A DNA stretch of 64,000 nucleotides from Pelomonas sp. Root1217 (GCF_001425705.1 NZ_LMDC01000001.1:1224486-1288485), one strand, 5' to 3'. Shown: positions 1 through 9,742, counted from the stretch's first letter. The notes: generated from the letters alone by a model not told the origin. Translations and numbers: made by a program.

Positions 1-1320
1 ATCGAGGCGGCCGTGCTGCGCGGCATGCAACACGGCGAACCCTGGAGCCTGGAGCTGCCGCTGGTGACGGCCAAGGGGCGTGAGATCTGGGGGCTGTCCC
101 AGGGGCAGGTCGACTGGCAGGACGGCATGCCGGTGCGGCTGGTGGGCGCCTTCCAGGACGTCACCGAGCACCACCGCGCGGCTGTTGAGCTGGAACACAA
201 CCGCCAGCGCCTGCGCGCGCTGTACGAGTCGACGCCGGCGCTGATGCATTCGGTGGACGCGGCCGGTCGCGTGCTCAGCGTGTCCGACCGCTGGCTGGAG
301 CGCCTGGGCTACAAGCGCCAGCAGGTGATCGGCCGCTCCATGGACGACTTCATGACGCCGGAGTCGTCGCAGCAGGTGCGTGACGTCTATCGGCCGGCGA
401 TGTGGCGCGACGGCCATGTCAGCGACTGCCCCGTGCAGCTGATCTGCGCCGATGGCCGGCTGCGCGACGTGCTGGTCTCGGCGGTGGCCGAATACACGTC
501 CGACGGCCGGCCGCTGCGTGCCCTTGCCCTGGTGGACGACATCACCGAGGACCTGCAGCGTCGCGCCGAGCTGGCGCACGAGCAGCGCATGCGCCGCCAG
601 ACCGAGCGCCACGTGCAGGAGCTGGACCAGCTGCTGCGCGAGCGCTCCGAGATGCTGGACGTGCTGGCCCACGAGGTGCGCCAGCCGCTGAACAACGCCA
701 GCGCGGCGCTGCAGAGCGCGGCCGCCAGCCTGGCCGGCCGCGGCGAGCGCCAGGCCCAGGAGAGGTTGAACCGCGCCCAGGCTGTGCTCGGCCAGGTGCT
801 GGCCGGCGTCGACAACACGCTGGCTGCCGCCAGCCTGCTGGCGGGCGGCGGACGCATCGCGCGCGAGGACACCGACATCGACACGCTGATCGCCGTCACC
901 ATCGCCGACCTGCCGCGCGAGCAGCGCGACCGCATCGTCGTGCATCGCCACACCGCCACCCGCACGGCGCTGATGGACATGAGCCTGCTGCGCCTGGCCT
1001 TGCGCAACCTGCTGTCCAACGCGCTGAAGTACGCGCGCGGTGTCAGCCCCGTGACCCTGCATGTCATCGATTTTGACGAACCTGCCGTGCTGCAGTTCGA
1101 GGTCGCGGACGCCGGCCCCGGCATTCCGCGTGAGCTGCTGCCCCGCCTCTTCACCCGCGGGGCGCGCGGCAGCGGCCATGCCAACGTCGGCGAATCGGCC
1201 CACGGCCTGGGCCTGTACATCGTGCGCCGCGTGATGGACATGCATGGCGGCACGGCGGAACTGTTGCGCACCGGCCCATTGGGGACGGTCATGAGGCTGA
1301 CACTGCCCCAGGCCGACTAG
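1..1320 (+). CDS. PAS-domain sensor histidine kinase (5' end outside the window)
   Basis: The frame is open from base 1 with no convincing start, so the gene probably begins upstream; a GTG at base 13 is only the first possible start codon inside the window. The visible protein has the tail of one PAS/PAC domain, a full second PAS domain (about bases 200-560), a short coiled-coil linker, a HisKA domain with phospho-acceptor motif AHEVRQPLNN (about base 670), and a C-terminal HATPase with N-box NLLSNALKY, DAGPGIP and GLGLYIV motifs. It should autophosphorylate on the histidine and pass phosphate to a separate receiver, since it has none of its own. The hybrid kinase gene starts 42 bases downstream on the same strand, so they may be co-transcribed. 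No transmembrane segment is visible in the part present. The signal sensed cannot be told. Confidence 0.9.
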   Translation: MEAAVLRGMQHGEPWSLELPLVTAKGREIWGLSQGQVDWQDGMPVRLVGAFQDVTEHHRAAVELEHNRQRLRALYESTPALMHSVDAAGRVLSVSDRWLERLGYKRQQVIGRSMDDFMTPESSQQVRDVYRPAMWRDGHVSDCPVQLICADGRLRDVLVSAVAEYTSDGRPLRALALVDDITEDLQRRAELAHEQRMRRQTERHVQELDQLLRERSEMLDVLAHEVRQPLNNASAALQSAAASLAGRGERQAQERLNRAQAVLGQVLAGVDNTLAAASLLAGGGRIAREDTDIDTLIAVTIADLPREQRDRIVVHRHTATRTALMDMSLLRLALRNLLSNALKYARGVSPVTLHVIDFDEPAVLQFEVADAGPGIPRELLPRLFTRGARGSGHANVGESAHGLGLYIVRRVMDMHGGTAELLRTGPLGTVMRLTLPQAD

Positions 1321-1362
1321 AGCGGACTAGACTCGCGCGGCCCCAGCTTCGCAGACCCCGCG

Positions 1363-4300
1363 ATGCCCTTGCGCCCCGATGTCGCCGTGTTGGAGGATTT
1401 GGCCGACCTGGCCTGGTCGGGCCAGCATCAGCGTCTGATCGACGTGAGCGCGGGCTGGCGCGCCGACGCCCGGGTGCTGGAGCTGCGCGTCGAGAGCTTC
1501 ATCGCGCTCGGCGCCCTGGCTGCTGCGGCCGATGCCGCCGCAGCCCTGGCCAAGCTGGCCGAGGGCCACCCCGCCTGGCGGCTCCGCGCCCGCCTCGCGT
1601 TCGGGCTGGTGCAGATGCGCCGCGGTGAACTGCTGGCGGCCATCGCCACCGCCGAAGCCGCGCTGGCCGATGCCGGCACTGACCCACTTGACCGTGCCTA
1701 TGCGCTGGCCCTGTTGGCCGAAGCCCAATGCCGTTGCCAGCTGGAGCCCGAAGTGGCGCTGGGCCGGGTGCACGAGGCCGCCGCGCTGTTTGCCGCCGCC
1801 GGCAAACCGGTGCCCCGTGGCCGCTGCGGCTATGTCGAATCCTTGCTGCTGGGCATGCTGGGTTTCATTGCCGAGGCGCGCGCAGCGGCCGAGGCCGCAT
1901 TGGCGCTGGCGCTGGCCACCGGCGACCTGCTGGGCCAGGGCAATGCCTACAACGCCCAGACCTTCAACAACCCCGACCTGGCCGACTGCCTGCACCTGTG
2001 CAAGCTGGCGCTCGCGGCCTACGCCGCGGCCGGCTATGCGGAGCGCCAGGGCACGGCCATCCACAACATCGGCAACCACTACGTCACGCTGGGCCTGACG
2101 CGCCGTGCGCGCCGCTACTACCTGGCCGCGCTCGCGATCTGGCGCCGCACCGGTGCGACGGCGCTGCTGCCCTACACGCTGACGGCCCTGGCCCGGCTGG
2201 ACCTGGAGGCTGGCGCGCTGGCCGAAGCGCGCGCCTATGCCGGCGAGGCCGAGTCCCTGAGCCTGGCGCGCCAGAACCCGGGCTTTCGCTCCGAGATCGC
2301 GCGCCTGCACGGCGAGCTGGCAATGGCGGAAGGCGATGCGGCGGCTGCGGCGGCGCAGTTCCGCCTGGCGCTCGAACATTCGCCGTCGGCGGCCCAGCGC
2401 ATGGCCGACCTGGGCCTCATCGCCTGGGCCGAACTGGGCGCCGGCCAACTGCAGGCGGCGTTGAACGCCAGCGCCGAGGCGGCCCGCCTGCACTGGGCCC
2501 AAGGCCTGGCGCCGCTGGAGAACCTGGACCTGCCGGCGCTGTGGTGGCGGCGCTGCGAGGCGCTGCGCGCGGCGGGCCGGCGGCGCGAGGCCGGCGTCGC
2601 GCTGGCGCGGGCCTATCGTTTCGTGTGCCTGCGCCTGGCCGGCTTGTCCGACGAGGGCTTGCGGCGCAACTCGCTGAACAAGCGGCCGGTGGCGCGTGCG
2701 GTCGTGCAGGCCTGGCTGGCCGACGGCGGCCGGCCGCGTCATCTCAATGGCGCCGCGCATCTGGACGAGCGCTTCGCCCGCCAGGTCGACGTCGGCCTGC
2801 GCCTGGCCGAGCTGGCCACGGGCACCGAGTTGCATGAGTTCCTGGTCGACGAGTCGGCTGAGATCAGCGGCGCCGAACGCGTGCTGCTGGTGCTGGAGTA
2901 CGGCGGCAGCCTGCGCCACATCGCCAGCCATCTGATGCCGCAGGGGGAGGCCGGTGGCGAGGAGGCCCTGCTGGCCGCCATCACGCCCTGGTTGGATGAA
3001 GCGCGCGGCAGCCGCGCGGCGGCCCTGCGCATCGGGCCCGAAGGCGTACCGGCCGTGCAGCAGCGCTCCTGCCTCGTCGCGCCACTGATCGCCGAGCGCG
3101 AGCTGGTTGGCTATCTTTACGCCGACCTGGACGGCGCGTTCGGGCGCTTCCGCGAGGGCGACCGCGATCTGCTCGTCATGCTGGCCGCCCAGGCCGCCGT
3201 CGCGCTGGCCAACCTGCGGCTGCGCGAGGGCCTGGAGCAGCGCGTCGCCGAGCGCACGGCCGAGCTGCTGGCCAGCAAGGCGCAGGTGGAGCGCCGCGTC
3301 AACGAGCTGGCGATGCTGAACAACCTGCAGCAAAGCCTGTCGCCGGAGCTGAGCTTCGAGGCCATCATCCAGCGTGTCGGCGACCGCCTGTGCGAGTTGC
3401 TCGAGACCCGGGACATCGGTATCCGCTGGTATGACCCGGCCAGCGGCCTCAACCACTACCTCTACGAGCGCGAGCACGGCCTGCCCATCCAGCTGCCCCC
3501 GGAGCGGCCGGCGCCGGACGGCCCCTTCGAGCAGATGCGCCGCACGCGCCAGCCGCTGGTCTGCCGCAACGTGGCCGAGATCGCCGCCGCCGGCCTGTTG
3601 GCCCTGCCGGGCACCGACCAGGCGCTGTCCTTCGCCAACGTGCCCATCATCGGCAACGACCAGGTGCTGGGCGCCATCCTGGTCGAGAGCTATGAACGCG
3701 AGAACGCCTTCAGCGAGGCCGACGTGCGCTTCCTCAGTACGGTGGGAGCCAGCGTCGGCGTGGCGCTGGAGAACGCGCGCCTGTTCGACGAGATCCAGCG
3801 CCGCACGCGCGAGAGCGCGGCCCTGGCCGAGGTGGGGCGCGAGATCTCCTCCACGCTGGACCTGGCCACGGTCATGAACCGCATCGCCGTGCATGCCAAG
3901 GAGCTGCTGGACGCCGACAACAGCGCCGTCTTCGTGCCGGAGGAGGGGGGCGAGGATGCAGCGCGGCGCTACCGCGCCATCGTCGCCGTCGGCAGCTACG
4001 AGGATGCGCTGCGCGACGCCGTCATCACCGCCGGCGAGGGCATCATCGGCTCGCTGATCGCCAAGGGCGAGCCCGGCGTCATCAACGCCACGCGCGACGA
4101 CCCGCGCGGCGTCCGGATGGAGGGCACGCAAGAGGACCCCGACGAGCGCATGATGGTGGCGCCGCTGCGCGCCGGCCAGCGCGTGCTGGGCGCCTTGACC
4201 GTCTGGCGCCAGGGCGGCCAGCCGTTCCGCGACAGCGAACTGGGCTTTCTGGTGGGCCTGAGCCTGGCGGCGTCGGTGGCGATGGAGAACTCGCGCCTGT

Positions 4301-5499
4301 TCGGTGAAACCCAGGCCGCCAAGGCCGTGGCCGAGCAGGCCAATGCGGCCAAGAGTGCCTTCCTGGCGACGATGAGCCACGAAATCCGCACGCCGATGAA
4401 CGCCGTCATCGGCATGAGCGGCCTGCTGCTGGACTCCCCGCTCGACGGCGAGCAGCGCGAACACGCGGCCATCATCCGCGAGGCCGGCGAGGCGCTGCTG
4501 ACCATCATCAACGACATCCTCGACTTCTCGAAGATCGAGGCCGGCCGCATGGACATCGAGAGCGCGCCCTTCGTGCTGCGTGACTGCGTGGACGCGGCTG
4601 TCGACCTGATCGCGCCGCGTGCCCGCGAGAAGGGGCTGGCGCTGGCCGTCGACATCGCGCCCGGTGTGCCCGCCGGCATCAATGGCGACGTGACCAAGCT
4701 GCGCCAGATCCTGCTGAACCTGCTGTCCAACGCGGTCAAGTTCACCGAGGCGGGCAGCATCACCATCGAAGTGGAGGCGGCACCGCTTGACGCCGGCGTG
4801 GAGCTGCGCTTCCTCGTGCGCGACACCGGCATCGGCCTGGGCCCCGAAGCCCTGGCCCGCCTGTTCCAGAGCTTCAGCCAGGCCGATGCGAGCACCTCGC
4901 GCAAATACGGCGGTACCGGCCTGGGCCTGGCCATCAGCCGGCGCATGGCCGAGCTGATGGGCGGGCGCATGTGGGCCGAGAGCGAGGGGCCGGGCTGCGG
5001 GGCGCGCTTCGGCTTCACGCTGCGCGCCACGGCGGCGGCCGGCCTTGTGCCAGGCCCGCGGCGGCAGCGCGCCAACCCAGGCGCCACGCAAGACCTCGCC
5101 GGGCAGCACCCGCTGCGCATCCTGCTGGCCGAAGACAACGTCGTGAACCAGAAGCTCGCGCTGCGCCTGTTGCAGCAGATGGGCTACCGCGCTGACCTGG
5201 CCGCCAACGGCATCGAAGCGCTGGAGGCGGTGGCGCGCCAGGCCTATGACCTCGTCCTGATGGACGTGCAGATGCCGGAGATGGACGGGCTGGAGGCGTC
5301 GCGGCGCCTGAACGCCCAAAGCGAGCGGCCGCGCATCGTCGCCATGACCGCCAATGCGATGCAGGGCGACCGGGAAACCTGCCTTGCCGCCGGCATGGAT
5401 GACTACCTGACCAAGCCGATCCGAGTCGACGAGCTGGTGCTGGCGCTGCAGCGCACACCGCTACGAAAGGAGCCCGAGCATGTCCCAGCCGGTGATTGA
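1363..5499 (+). CDS. TPR/GAF hybrid sensor histidine kinase with C-terminal receiver
   Basis: A 1378-residue, apparently cytoplasmic hybrid kinase. Residues 1 to about 435 are Ala/Leu-rich helical repeats resembling TPRs, as in large AAA- or kinase-linked sensors. Three GAF-like regions follow (about 480-620, 660-810, 815-975), with a coiled coil after the first. Next come HisKA ([10 protein letters not shown], His1006), HATPase ([24 protein letters not shown]) and a receiver with phospho-acceptor Asp1301 in [11 protein letters not shown]. Phosphate is expected to go from His1006 to Asp1301 and then to the lone Hpt protein encoded next, whose gene overlaps this one by 20 bases. That Hpt can feed the receiver on the following nucleotide cyclase. 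No membrane helices are seen, so the signal is probably intracellular, or a protein bound by the repeats. Confidence 0.92.
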   Translation: MPLRPDVAVLEDLADLAWSGQHQRLIDVSAGWRADARVLELRVESFIALGALAAAADAAAALAKLAEGHPAWRLRARLAFGLVQMRRGELLAAIATAEAALADAGTDPLDRAYALALLAEAQCRCQLEPEVALGRVHEAAALFAAAGKPVPRGRCGYVESLLLGMLGFIAEARAAAEAALALALATGDLLGQGNAYNAQTFNNPDLADCLHLCKLALAAYAAAGYAERQGTAIHNIGNHYVTLGLTRRARRYYLAALAIWRRTGATALLPYTLTALARLDLEAGALAEARAYAGEAESLSLARQNPGFRSEIARLHGELAMAEGDAAAAAAQFRLALEHSPSAAQRMADLGLIAWAELGAGQLQAALNASAEAARLHWAQGLAPLENLDLPALWWRRCEALRAAGRRREAGVALARAYRFVCLRLAGLSDEGLRRNSLNKRPVARAVVQAWLADGGRPRHLNGAAHLDERFARQVDVGLRLAELATGTELHEFLVDESAEISGAERVLLVLEYGGSLRHIASHLMPQGEAGGEEALLAAITPWLDEARGSRAAALRIGPEGVPAVQQRSCLVAPLIAERELVGYLYADLDGAFGRFREGDRDLLVMLAAQAAVALANLRLREGLEQRVAERTAELLASKAQVERRVNELAMLNNLQQSLSPELSFEAIIQRVGDRLCELLETRDIGIRWYDPASGLNHYLYEREHGLPIQLPPERPAPDGPFEQMRRTRQPLVCRNVAEIAAAGLLALPGTDQALSFANVPIIGNDQVLGAILVESYERENAFSEADVRFLSTVGASVGVALENARLFDEIQRRTRESAALAEVGREISSTLDLATVMNRIAVHAKELLDADNSAVFVPEEGGEDAARRYRAIVAVGSYEDALRDAVITAGEGIIGSLIAKGEPGVINATRDDPRGVRMEGTQEDPDERMMVAPLRAGQRVLGALTVWRQGGQPFRDSELGFLVGLSLAASVAMENSRLFGETQAAKAVAEQANAAKSAFLATMSHEIRTPMNAVIGMSGLLLDSPLDGEQREHAAIIREAGEALLTIINDILDFSKIEAGRMDIESAPFVLRDCVDAAVDLIAPRAREKGLALAVDIAPGVPAGINGDVTKLRQILLNLLSNAVKFTEAGSITIEVEAAPLDAGVELRFLVRDTGIGLGPEALARLFQSFSQADASTSRKYGGTGLGLAISRRMAELMGGRMWAESEGPGCGARFGFTLRATAAAGLVPGPRRQRANPGATQDLAGQHPLRILLAEDNVVNQKLALRLLQQMGYRADLAANGIEALEAVARQAYDLVLMDVQMPEMDGLEASRRLNAQSERPRIVAMTANAMQGDRETCLAAGMDDYLTKPIRVDELVLALQRTPLRKEPEHVPAGD

Positions 5500-5827
5500 C
5501 GGGGAGGTTTTCGCCGACCTTCAGGAAACGGCGGGCGTCGAGTTCGTCGTCGAGCTGATCGACTCCTTCCTGGAAGACGCCCCCCAGGGCCTTGCGGCGT
5601 TGCGCCGGGCTGCCGCGACGGGCGACGCCACGGCCTGGACGCGCCAGGCGCATTCGCTGAAGTCCAACGGCCTGACCTTCGGCGCCACGGCCCTGGCCGC
5701 CGCGGCGCGCGAACTCGAACACACGCCACTGGCCGAACTGGGCGCCGCCGCCCCGGCCCGCGTCGATGCCTTGGCCGCGCTGTTCGCCGCGGTCGCGGCC
5801 GACCTGAAGGAGCGCCGCCATGCGTGA
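5480..5827 (+). CDS. Stand-alone Hpt phosphotransfer protein
   Basis: A 115-residue all-helical protein made of one Hpt domain. The phosphorylatable histidine is His58 in the motif [13 protein letters not shown], which matches the family HxLKGxxxxxG pattern except that Asn replaces the usual Gly/Ser. The start overlaps the hybrid kinase gene by 20 bases and the stop overlaps the cyclase gene by 8 bases, so the three are almost certainly translated from one message. Its position between a hybrid kinase receiver and a receiver-cyclase makes it the natural phosphate shuttle between them. Partner assignment is inferred from gene order only. Confidence 0.9.
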   Translation: MSQPVIDGEVFADLQETAGVEFVVELIDSFLEDAPQGLAALRRAAATGDATAWTRQAHSLKSNGLTFGATALAAAARELEHTPLAELGAAAPARVDALAALFAAVAADLKERRHA

Positions 5828-6863
5828 GCGCCGCGCGCCATCCGCCCGCATCCTCCTCGTCGAGGACAACCGCGTGAATCGCCTGCTGCTGGCCCGGCAC
5901 GTGGAGCTGCTGGGCCATCAGGTCGTCAGCGTCGAAGACGGCCACGCGGCCCTGGCGCGGCTGCAGGACAGCGTCTTCGACCTGCTGCTGGTGGACATCC
6001 ACATGCCGGTCATGGGTGGCATCGAGCTGATGGAAAGATTGCGCGCCAGCCCCGAGCTGCGCGAGCTGCCGATCATCGTGACGTCCGCCGTGGAGGCCAT
6101 GGACAGCGTGGTGCGCTGCATCGAGCTGGGCGCCGAGGACTATCTGCACAAGCCCGTCAACCTGGTGCTGCTGAAGGCGCGCATCAACGCCAGCCTGGAG
6201 CGCAAGCGCCTGCGCGACCAGCAGCGCGAGCTGGTGCGCCGCTTCGCCACCCGCGAGGTGGCCCAGGACCTGGAGGCCGAGGGCTTTGCGCTGGGCGGCC
6301 GCAAGGTGCAGGCGACGGTGCTGTTCTGCGACATCCGCGGCTTCACGACGCTGGCCGAATCGCAGCCACCCGAGGACATCATCGAGCTGCTGAACACCTA
6401 CTACACGCTGATGTTCGCGGCCATCAACGGCCATGGCGGCGTGGTCAACCAGATGATCGGCGACGGCCTGATGGCCATCTTCGGCGCGCCGCAGCCGCTG
6501 CCTGCGGCCGGCCAATGCGCTGTGATGGCCGCGGCCGAGATGATCGCGATGGTGGCCCAGTTCAGCGAGGAGCAGCGCGCCGCCGGCCGGCCCGAGATCC
6601 GCATCGGCGTAGGCATTGCCAGCGGCGACGTCGTGGCCGGCTACACCGGCACGCGCCAGCGCGCCACCTACACCTGCATCGGCGACGCGGTCAACGTCGC
6701 GGCGCGCATGGAAGCCCACACCAAGGTGGCCGGCCACGCCGTGCTGTTCGACGCTGCCACCCAGGCCCAGCTTGCCGGCGCCTTGCCGAGCGAGCCGCTC
6801 GGGCCGGTGCAGTTCAAGGGCAAGACGAGCTCGGTCGACGTGTTCGCCCTGACGTTGCCATGA
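5820..6863 (+). CDS. Response regulator with class III adenylate/guanylate cyclase output domain
   Basis: A 347-residue protein. The receiver (about 8-125) has phospho-acceptor Asp59 in LLLVDIHMPVMGG and the conserved Lys in HKPVN. A helical linker leads to a class III nucleotide cyclase domain (about 158-345). Both metal-binding aspartates are present (Asp171 in LFCDIRGFT, Asp215 in IGDGLMAIFG), as are the transition-state Asn292 and Arg296 in VNVAAR, so catalysis is plausible. The two base-specifying positions read Gln211, where adenylate cyclases have Lys, and Thr285, where class IIIa enzymes have Asp; Thr is usual in class IIIb. The base used is therefore uncertain. The gene overlaps the Hpt gene upstream and, by ATGA, the cNMP-binding patatin gene downstream, whose product is a likely receiver of its cyclic nucleotide. 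Confidence 0.93.
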   Translation: MRERRAPSARILLVEDNRVNRLLLARHVELLGHQVVSVEDGHAALARLQDSVFDLLLVDIHMPVMGGIELMERLRASPELRELPIIVTSAVEAMDSVVRCIELGAEDYLHKPVNLVLLKARINASLERKRLRDQQRELVRRFATREVAQDLEAEGFALGGRKVQATVLFCDIRGFTTLAESQPPEDIIELLNTYYTLMFAAINGHGGVVNQMIGDGLMAIFGAPQPLPAAGQCAVMAAAEMIAMVAQFSEEQRAAGRPEIRIGVGIASGDVVAGYTGTRQRATYTCIGDAVNVAARMEAHTKVAGHAVLFDAATQAQLAGALPSEPLGPVQFKGKTSSVDVFALTLP

Positions 6864-8689
6864 CTGAGGGTTATCACGACCGCCTGCTCGGCGAGCTGCT
6901 GGCCCAGGCCTTCGGCGAGCTCGACGCCGCCACGCTGGCGCTGCTGCGCGAGCAGCTGACCTGGGTCGAGGTCGCCGGCGGCCAGACGCTGATGCAGCAG
7001 GGCGAGCCGGGCGACTCGATGTATCTGTCGGTCAGCGGGCGCTTGCGGGCCTATGTGTCGAGCGATGGCGAGGCGCCGCGTGTCGTGCGAGAGCTGGGCC
7101 GCGGCCAGGTCATCGGCGAGATGAGCCTGTACACGGCGGCACCGCGCTCGGCCACCGTCGTCGCCATTCGCGACTCCGTGCTCGTGCGGCTGGACAAGGC
7201 CCCTTTCCTGCGCCTGATCGAGCAGCAGCCGCGCGTCGGCATCGCGCTGACGCGCCAGATCGTGCACCGGCTGCAGACCGAACATGCGCCGGCGCCCTTC
7301 GCCGCGCCGGTCGTGCAAGCGCTGTTGCCCATCACCGCCGGCGTGGACGCAGCCGGGCTGGCGCGCGGCCTGGCGGCCGAACTCGGCCGTTTCGGCCGTG
7401 TCTGCGTCGTCGACGCGGCCGCGGTGGATGCCGCCGTCGGCGCGGCTGCCGACGAAGGCGAGCGCTATCGCCAGGTGTCGCTGTGGCTGGACGAGGTCGA
7501 GGCCGCTCACGACTTCGTGCTGCTGCTGGCCGACGACGCACCCACGCCCTGGACGCAGCGCTGCTGCCGCCATGCCGACGAGGTGCTGCTGCTGGCCGAT
7601 GCCAGCACCGCGCCGGCCGTGCATCCCAGCGAGACGCAATGCCTGCTGCAGCGCCCACCGAGAACGGAGGCCGCGGAGATCGTCGTGCTGCTGCACGCGG
7701 CCGACGCGCTGGCACCGCGCGGCACGGCGGCCTGGCTGGCGCGCCGGCCGGTGGCCGATCATTTCCACGTGCGCCCCGCGCTGGCAGGCGATCTGGCCCG
7801 CCTGGCACGGCTGCAGGCGCGTCGTGCGGTCGGCCTCGTGCTGGCGGGAGGTGGCGCGCGCGGCTTCTCGCACCTCGGGCTGCTGCGCGCGCTGCAGGAG
7901 CGGGGCGTGGAGGTGGACTGCGTGGGCGGCACCAGCATGGGCGCGGTCATGGCGGCGCTGGCCGCAACCGACCAGCCGCTGGTGCACACCATGGCCGTGG
8001 CGCGCGAGGCGTTCAAGGTCAACCCGACCGGTGACTTCAACCTGCTGCCGCTGATCTCGCTGATCCGCGGCCGGCGGCTGCGCGGCATCCTGGACAAGGC
8101 GCTGGGCCGGCTGGCCGGCGCAGGCGCCGGCATCGAGGACCTGTGGAAGCCCTTCTTCTGTGTGGCGACCAACTATTCCCAGGCCAGTGAGGCCCTGTTG
8201 ACCCACGGCCCGCTGGAGCGTGCGGTGCGCGCCAGCACGGCCATCCCCGGCGCGCTGCCACCCGTCGTCGTCGACGGCGACCTGCTTTGCGACGGCGGCA
8301 GCTTCAACAACTTCCCCGTCGACGTGATGCGCGCGCGCCGCGGCGTGGGCCTGGTCATCGGCGCGGACCTGAGCCTGCACAAGGCCCGCAAGCTGGACTT
8401 CGACGAAGTGCCCGGACCCTGGGCGCTGCTGCGCGACCGCTGGCGCGCGCGCTCGCGGCGGCGCTACCGGCTGCCCGCGCTGTCGGCCTATCTGCTCAAC
8501 GTGACCATCCTCTACAGCAACTCGCGCCGCCGTGCCGCGCAGGCCGCCTGCGATGTTTATTTCAACCCGCCGCTGGAGCGTGTCGGCCTGCTGGCCTGGC
8601 AGCGCTTCGACGCCATCGTCGAGCAGGGCCATGCCCATGCCGAAGAGGTGTTGGCCCGCCCAGACGTGAAGGCTTTGTTGAACCCATGA
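6860..8689 (+). CDS. Cyclic-nucleotide-binding patatin-like phospholipase
   Basis: A 609-residue protein; the start is the ATG overlapping the cyclase stop (ATGA). The N-terminal domain (about 35-140) is a cyclic-nucleotide-binding fold whose phosphate-binding cassette has Glu87 (GEMSL) and Arg96 (PRSAT). A middle region (about 150-315), resembling the ParA-like linker of neuropathy-target-esterase relatives, leads to a patatin domain with oxyanion loop GGGARGFSHLG, nucleophile Ser359 in GGTSMGA and catalytic Asp478 in CDGG. The Ser-Asp dyad is complete, so it should hydrolyse phospholipid or lysophospholipid acyl esters, probably at the inner membrane. Placement directly after a cyclase suggests lipase activity gated by cAMP, cGMP or another cNMP. 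The family also has housekeeping members, so a lipid-homeostasis role is equally possible. Confidence 0.92.
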   Translation: MTEGYHDRLLGELLAQAFGELDAATLALLREQLTWVEVAGGQTLMQQGEPGDSMYLSVSGRLRAYVSSDGEAPRVVRELGRGQVIGEMSLYTAAPRSATVVAIRDSVLVRLDKAPFLRLIEQQPRVGIALTRQIVHRLQTEHAPAPFAAPVVQALLPITAGVDAAGLARGLAAELGRFGRVCVVDAAAVDAAVGAAADEGERYRQVSLWLDEVEAAHDFVLLLADDAPTPWTQRCCRHADEVLLLADASTAPAVHPSETQCLLQRPPRTEAAEIVVLLHAADALAPRGTAAWLARRPVADHFHVRPALAGDLARLARLQARRAVGLVLAGGGARGFSHLGLLRALQERGVEVDCVGGTSMGAVMAALAATDQPLVHTMAVAREAFKVNPTGDFNLLPLISLIRGRRLRGILDKALGRLAGAGAGIEDLWKPFFCVATNYSQASEALLTHGPLERAVRASTAIPGALPPVVVDGDLLCDGGSFNNFPVDVMRARRGVGLVIGADLSLHKARKLDFDEVPGPWALLRDRWRARSRRRYRLPALSAYLLNVTILYSNSRRRAAQAACDVYFNPPLERVGLLAWQRFDAIVEQGHAHAEEVLARPDVKALLNP

Positions 8690-9318
8690 CCGACACCCTC
8701 GCCACCATCCTCGGCTTCATCGGTGCCACGCTGATGCTGGCCAGCTATCTGATGAAAAGCATGCTGCCGCTGCGCATCGCCGCACTGACGGCCTGCTGCT
8801 TCCTCGTGGCGTACGGCGCGCTGAAGTCAGCGCTGCCGACGCTGCTGCTCTATGGTGCCCTGATCCCGATCAACGTCAAGAAGACGCTGCAGATCAAGAA
8901 GCTCGTCAAGGCCATCGAGAACGCGCGCGACGACACGCCGGTGTCCGAGTGGCTGCTGCCGCATATGCATCGCCGGACCGTGAAAGCCGGCACGACCCTG
9001 TGGCGCCAGGGCGATGCCGCCACCGAGATGCTCTATCTCGACACCGGTACGCTGCGGCTGGCCGAGTACGACGAACTGCTGCCACCGGGCAGCCTGGTCG
9101 GCGAGATCGGCCTGTTCGCGCCCGACAACCGCCGCACCCTGACGCTGGAGGCCCGGGGCGACTGCGTCGTCTACAGCCTCACAGCCGAGGAGATGGCCTT
9201 GCTTTATTACCAGAATCCGAAGCTGGGTTTTCACGTCATGCGCCTCATCGTCGCCCGGCTGATGCGCGACGCGCAGCGCCACCGGCCCCAGCCCACCATC
9301 GCCGCTGCCGTGCCGTGA
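8686..9318 (+). CDS. Small membrane protein with C-terminal cyclic-nucleotide-binding domain
   Basis: A 210-residue protein whose ATG overlaps the stop of the patatin gene (ATGA). Residues 4-22, 28-45 and 48-64 form three hydrophobic segments resembling the small inner-membrane YgjV-type family. Lysine-rich residues 65-75 then lead to a cyclic-nucleotide-binding domain (about 98-200) with Glu140 (GEIGLF) and Arg149/Arg150 (NRRTLT) in the phosphate-binding cassette. No catalytic domain is present, so nucleotide binding most likely changes the membrane part directly, as a channel or transporter regulator. It is the second cNMP-binding gene after the cyclase in the same tightly packed run. The function of the membrane half is unknown. 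Confidence 0.82.
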   Translation: MTDTLATILGFIGATLMLASYLMKSMLPLRIAALTACCFLVAYGALKSALPTLLLYGALIPINVKKTLQIKKLVKAIENARDDTPVSEWLLPHMHRRTVKAGTTLWRQGDAATEMLYLDTGTLRLAEYDELLPPGSLVGEIGLFAPDNRRTLTLEARGDCVVYSLTAEEMALLYYQNPKLGFHVMRLIVARLMRDAQRHRPQPTIAAAVP

Positions 9319-9339
9319 CCGGCCCGCTCGGCCCAGTTC

Positions 9340-9484
9340 TGGGCGGCCTGGCCCCGTCCATCCTCGCGCCCCAGGACGATGCCGACGCGCGCCCCTCATT
9401 GCCTGGGCCGACGCGGCGCTGTACGAAGCCAAGCGCGGTGGCCGTAACGCCGCGGTGCTGAAGGCGGCCGACGCCGTGGCCTAA
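9340..9484 (+). pseudogene. Remnant of a GGDEF domain C-terminus
   Basis: Bases 9401-9484 translate as AWADAALYEAKRGGRNAAVL followed by about seven residues and a TAA. This is the signature C-terminal helix and strand of diguanylate cyclase domains (ADaALYxAKxxGRN). The stretch just upstream reads like the preceding part (GGLAPSI, then QDDADAR) but lies in another frame, so at least one frameshift separates the two. No GGDEF motif, start codon or N-terminal part is left. I read it as the tail of a deleted diguanylate cyclase gene that once followed the cNMP module. Confidence 0.6.
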
Positions 9485-9742
9485 CGACGTTCGCTCACGG
9501 GCCCGGCGCCGCGCCGCCAACAGGCCTCATTTCACGGCCGGGCGCTCGGCGCACCGTTCTGGAGGCGGCCCGACAGCCGGAATCAAGAATTCCCCGCATC
9601 GGTTCAAGGGGGGTGGCTTCTAGGCTGCGTACATGTTCTCCGCACCCATTCCAATGCCGCTCGACTGCCTCGTCAGTGCGGGCGCCCCGGCGTGCGCGGC
9701 ACACCCCGACCAACTCTCCTGCAACCTGCCGTGAGGTCCGCC
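9485..9742. other. Intergenic region upstream of the chemotaxis operon
   Basis: No gene is visible here. It should carry the promoter of the chemotaxis genes that begin at 9743, and an AGGT ribosome-binding site lies just before that start. At 9614-9628 a sequence with the GG-N10-GC spacing of a sigma-54 element occurs (TGGCTTCTAGGCTGC), but it matches the consensus only at its ends and could be chance in GC-rich DNA. No good sigma-28 promoter was found. Confidence 0.4.

Noticed and set aside
1327-5319. A very long open frame on the minus strand opposite the hybrid kinase
   Set aside because: It is antisense to a gene with clear kinase domains, has low-complexity Gln/His/Ala/Arg-rich sequence with no domain, and is what high GC content produces.
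6860-9318. A confident antiviral-defence call for the cyclase and its effectors
   Set aside because: The phosphorelay, receiver-cyclase and NTE-like lipase also fit housekeeping control of membrane lipids, and no other defence genes lie nearby.
9614-9628. A sigma-54-like element (GG-N10-GC) upstream of the chemotaxis operon
   Set aside because: Only the ends of the consensus match and no enhancer-binding regulator lies nearby; chance is likely in GC-rich DNA.
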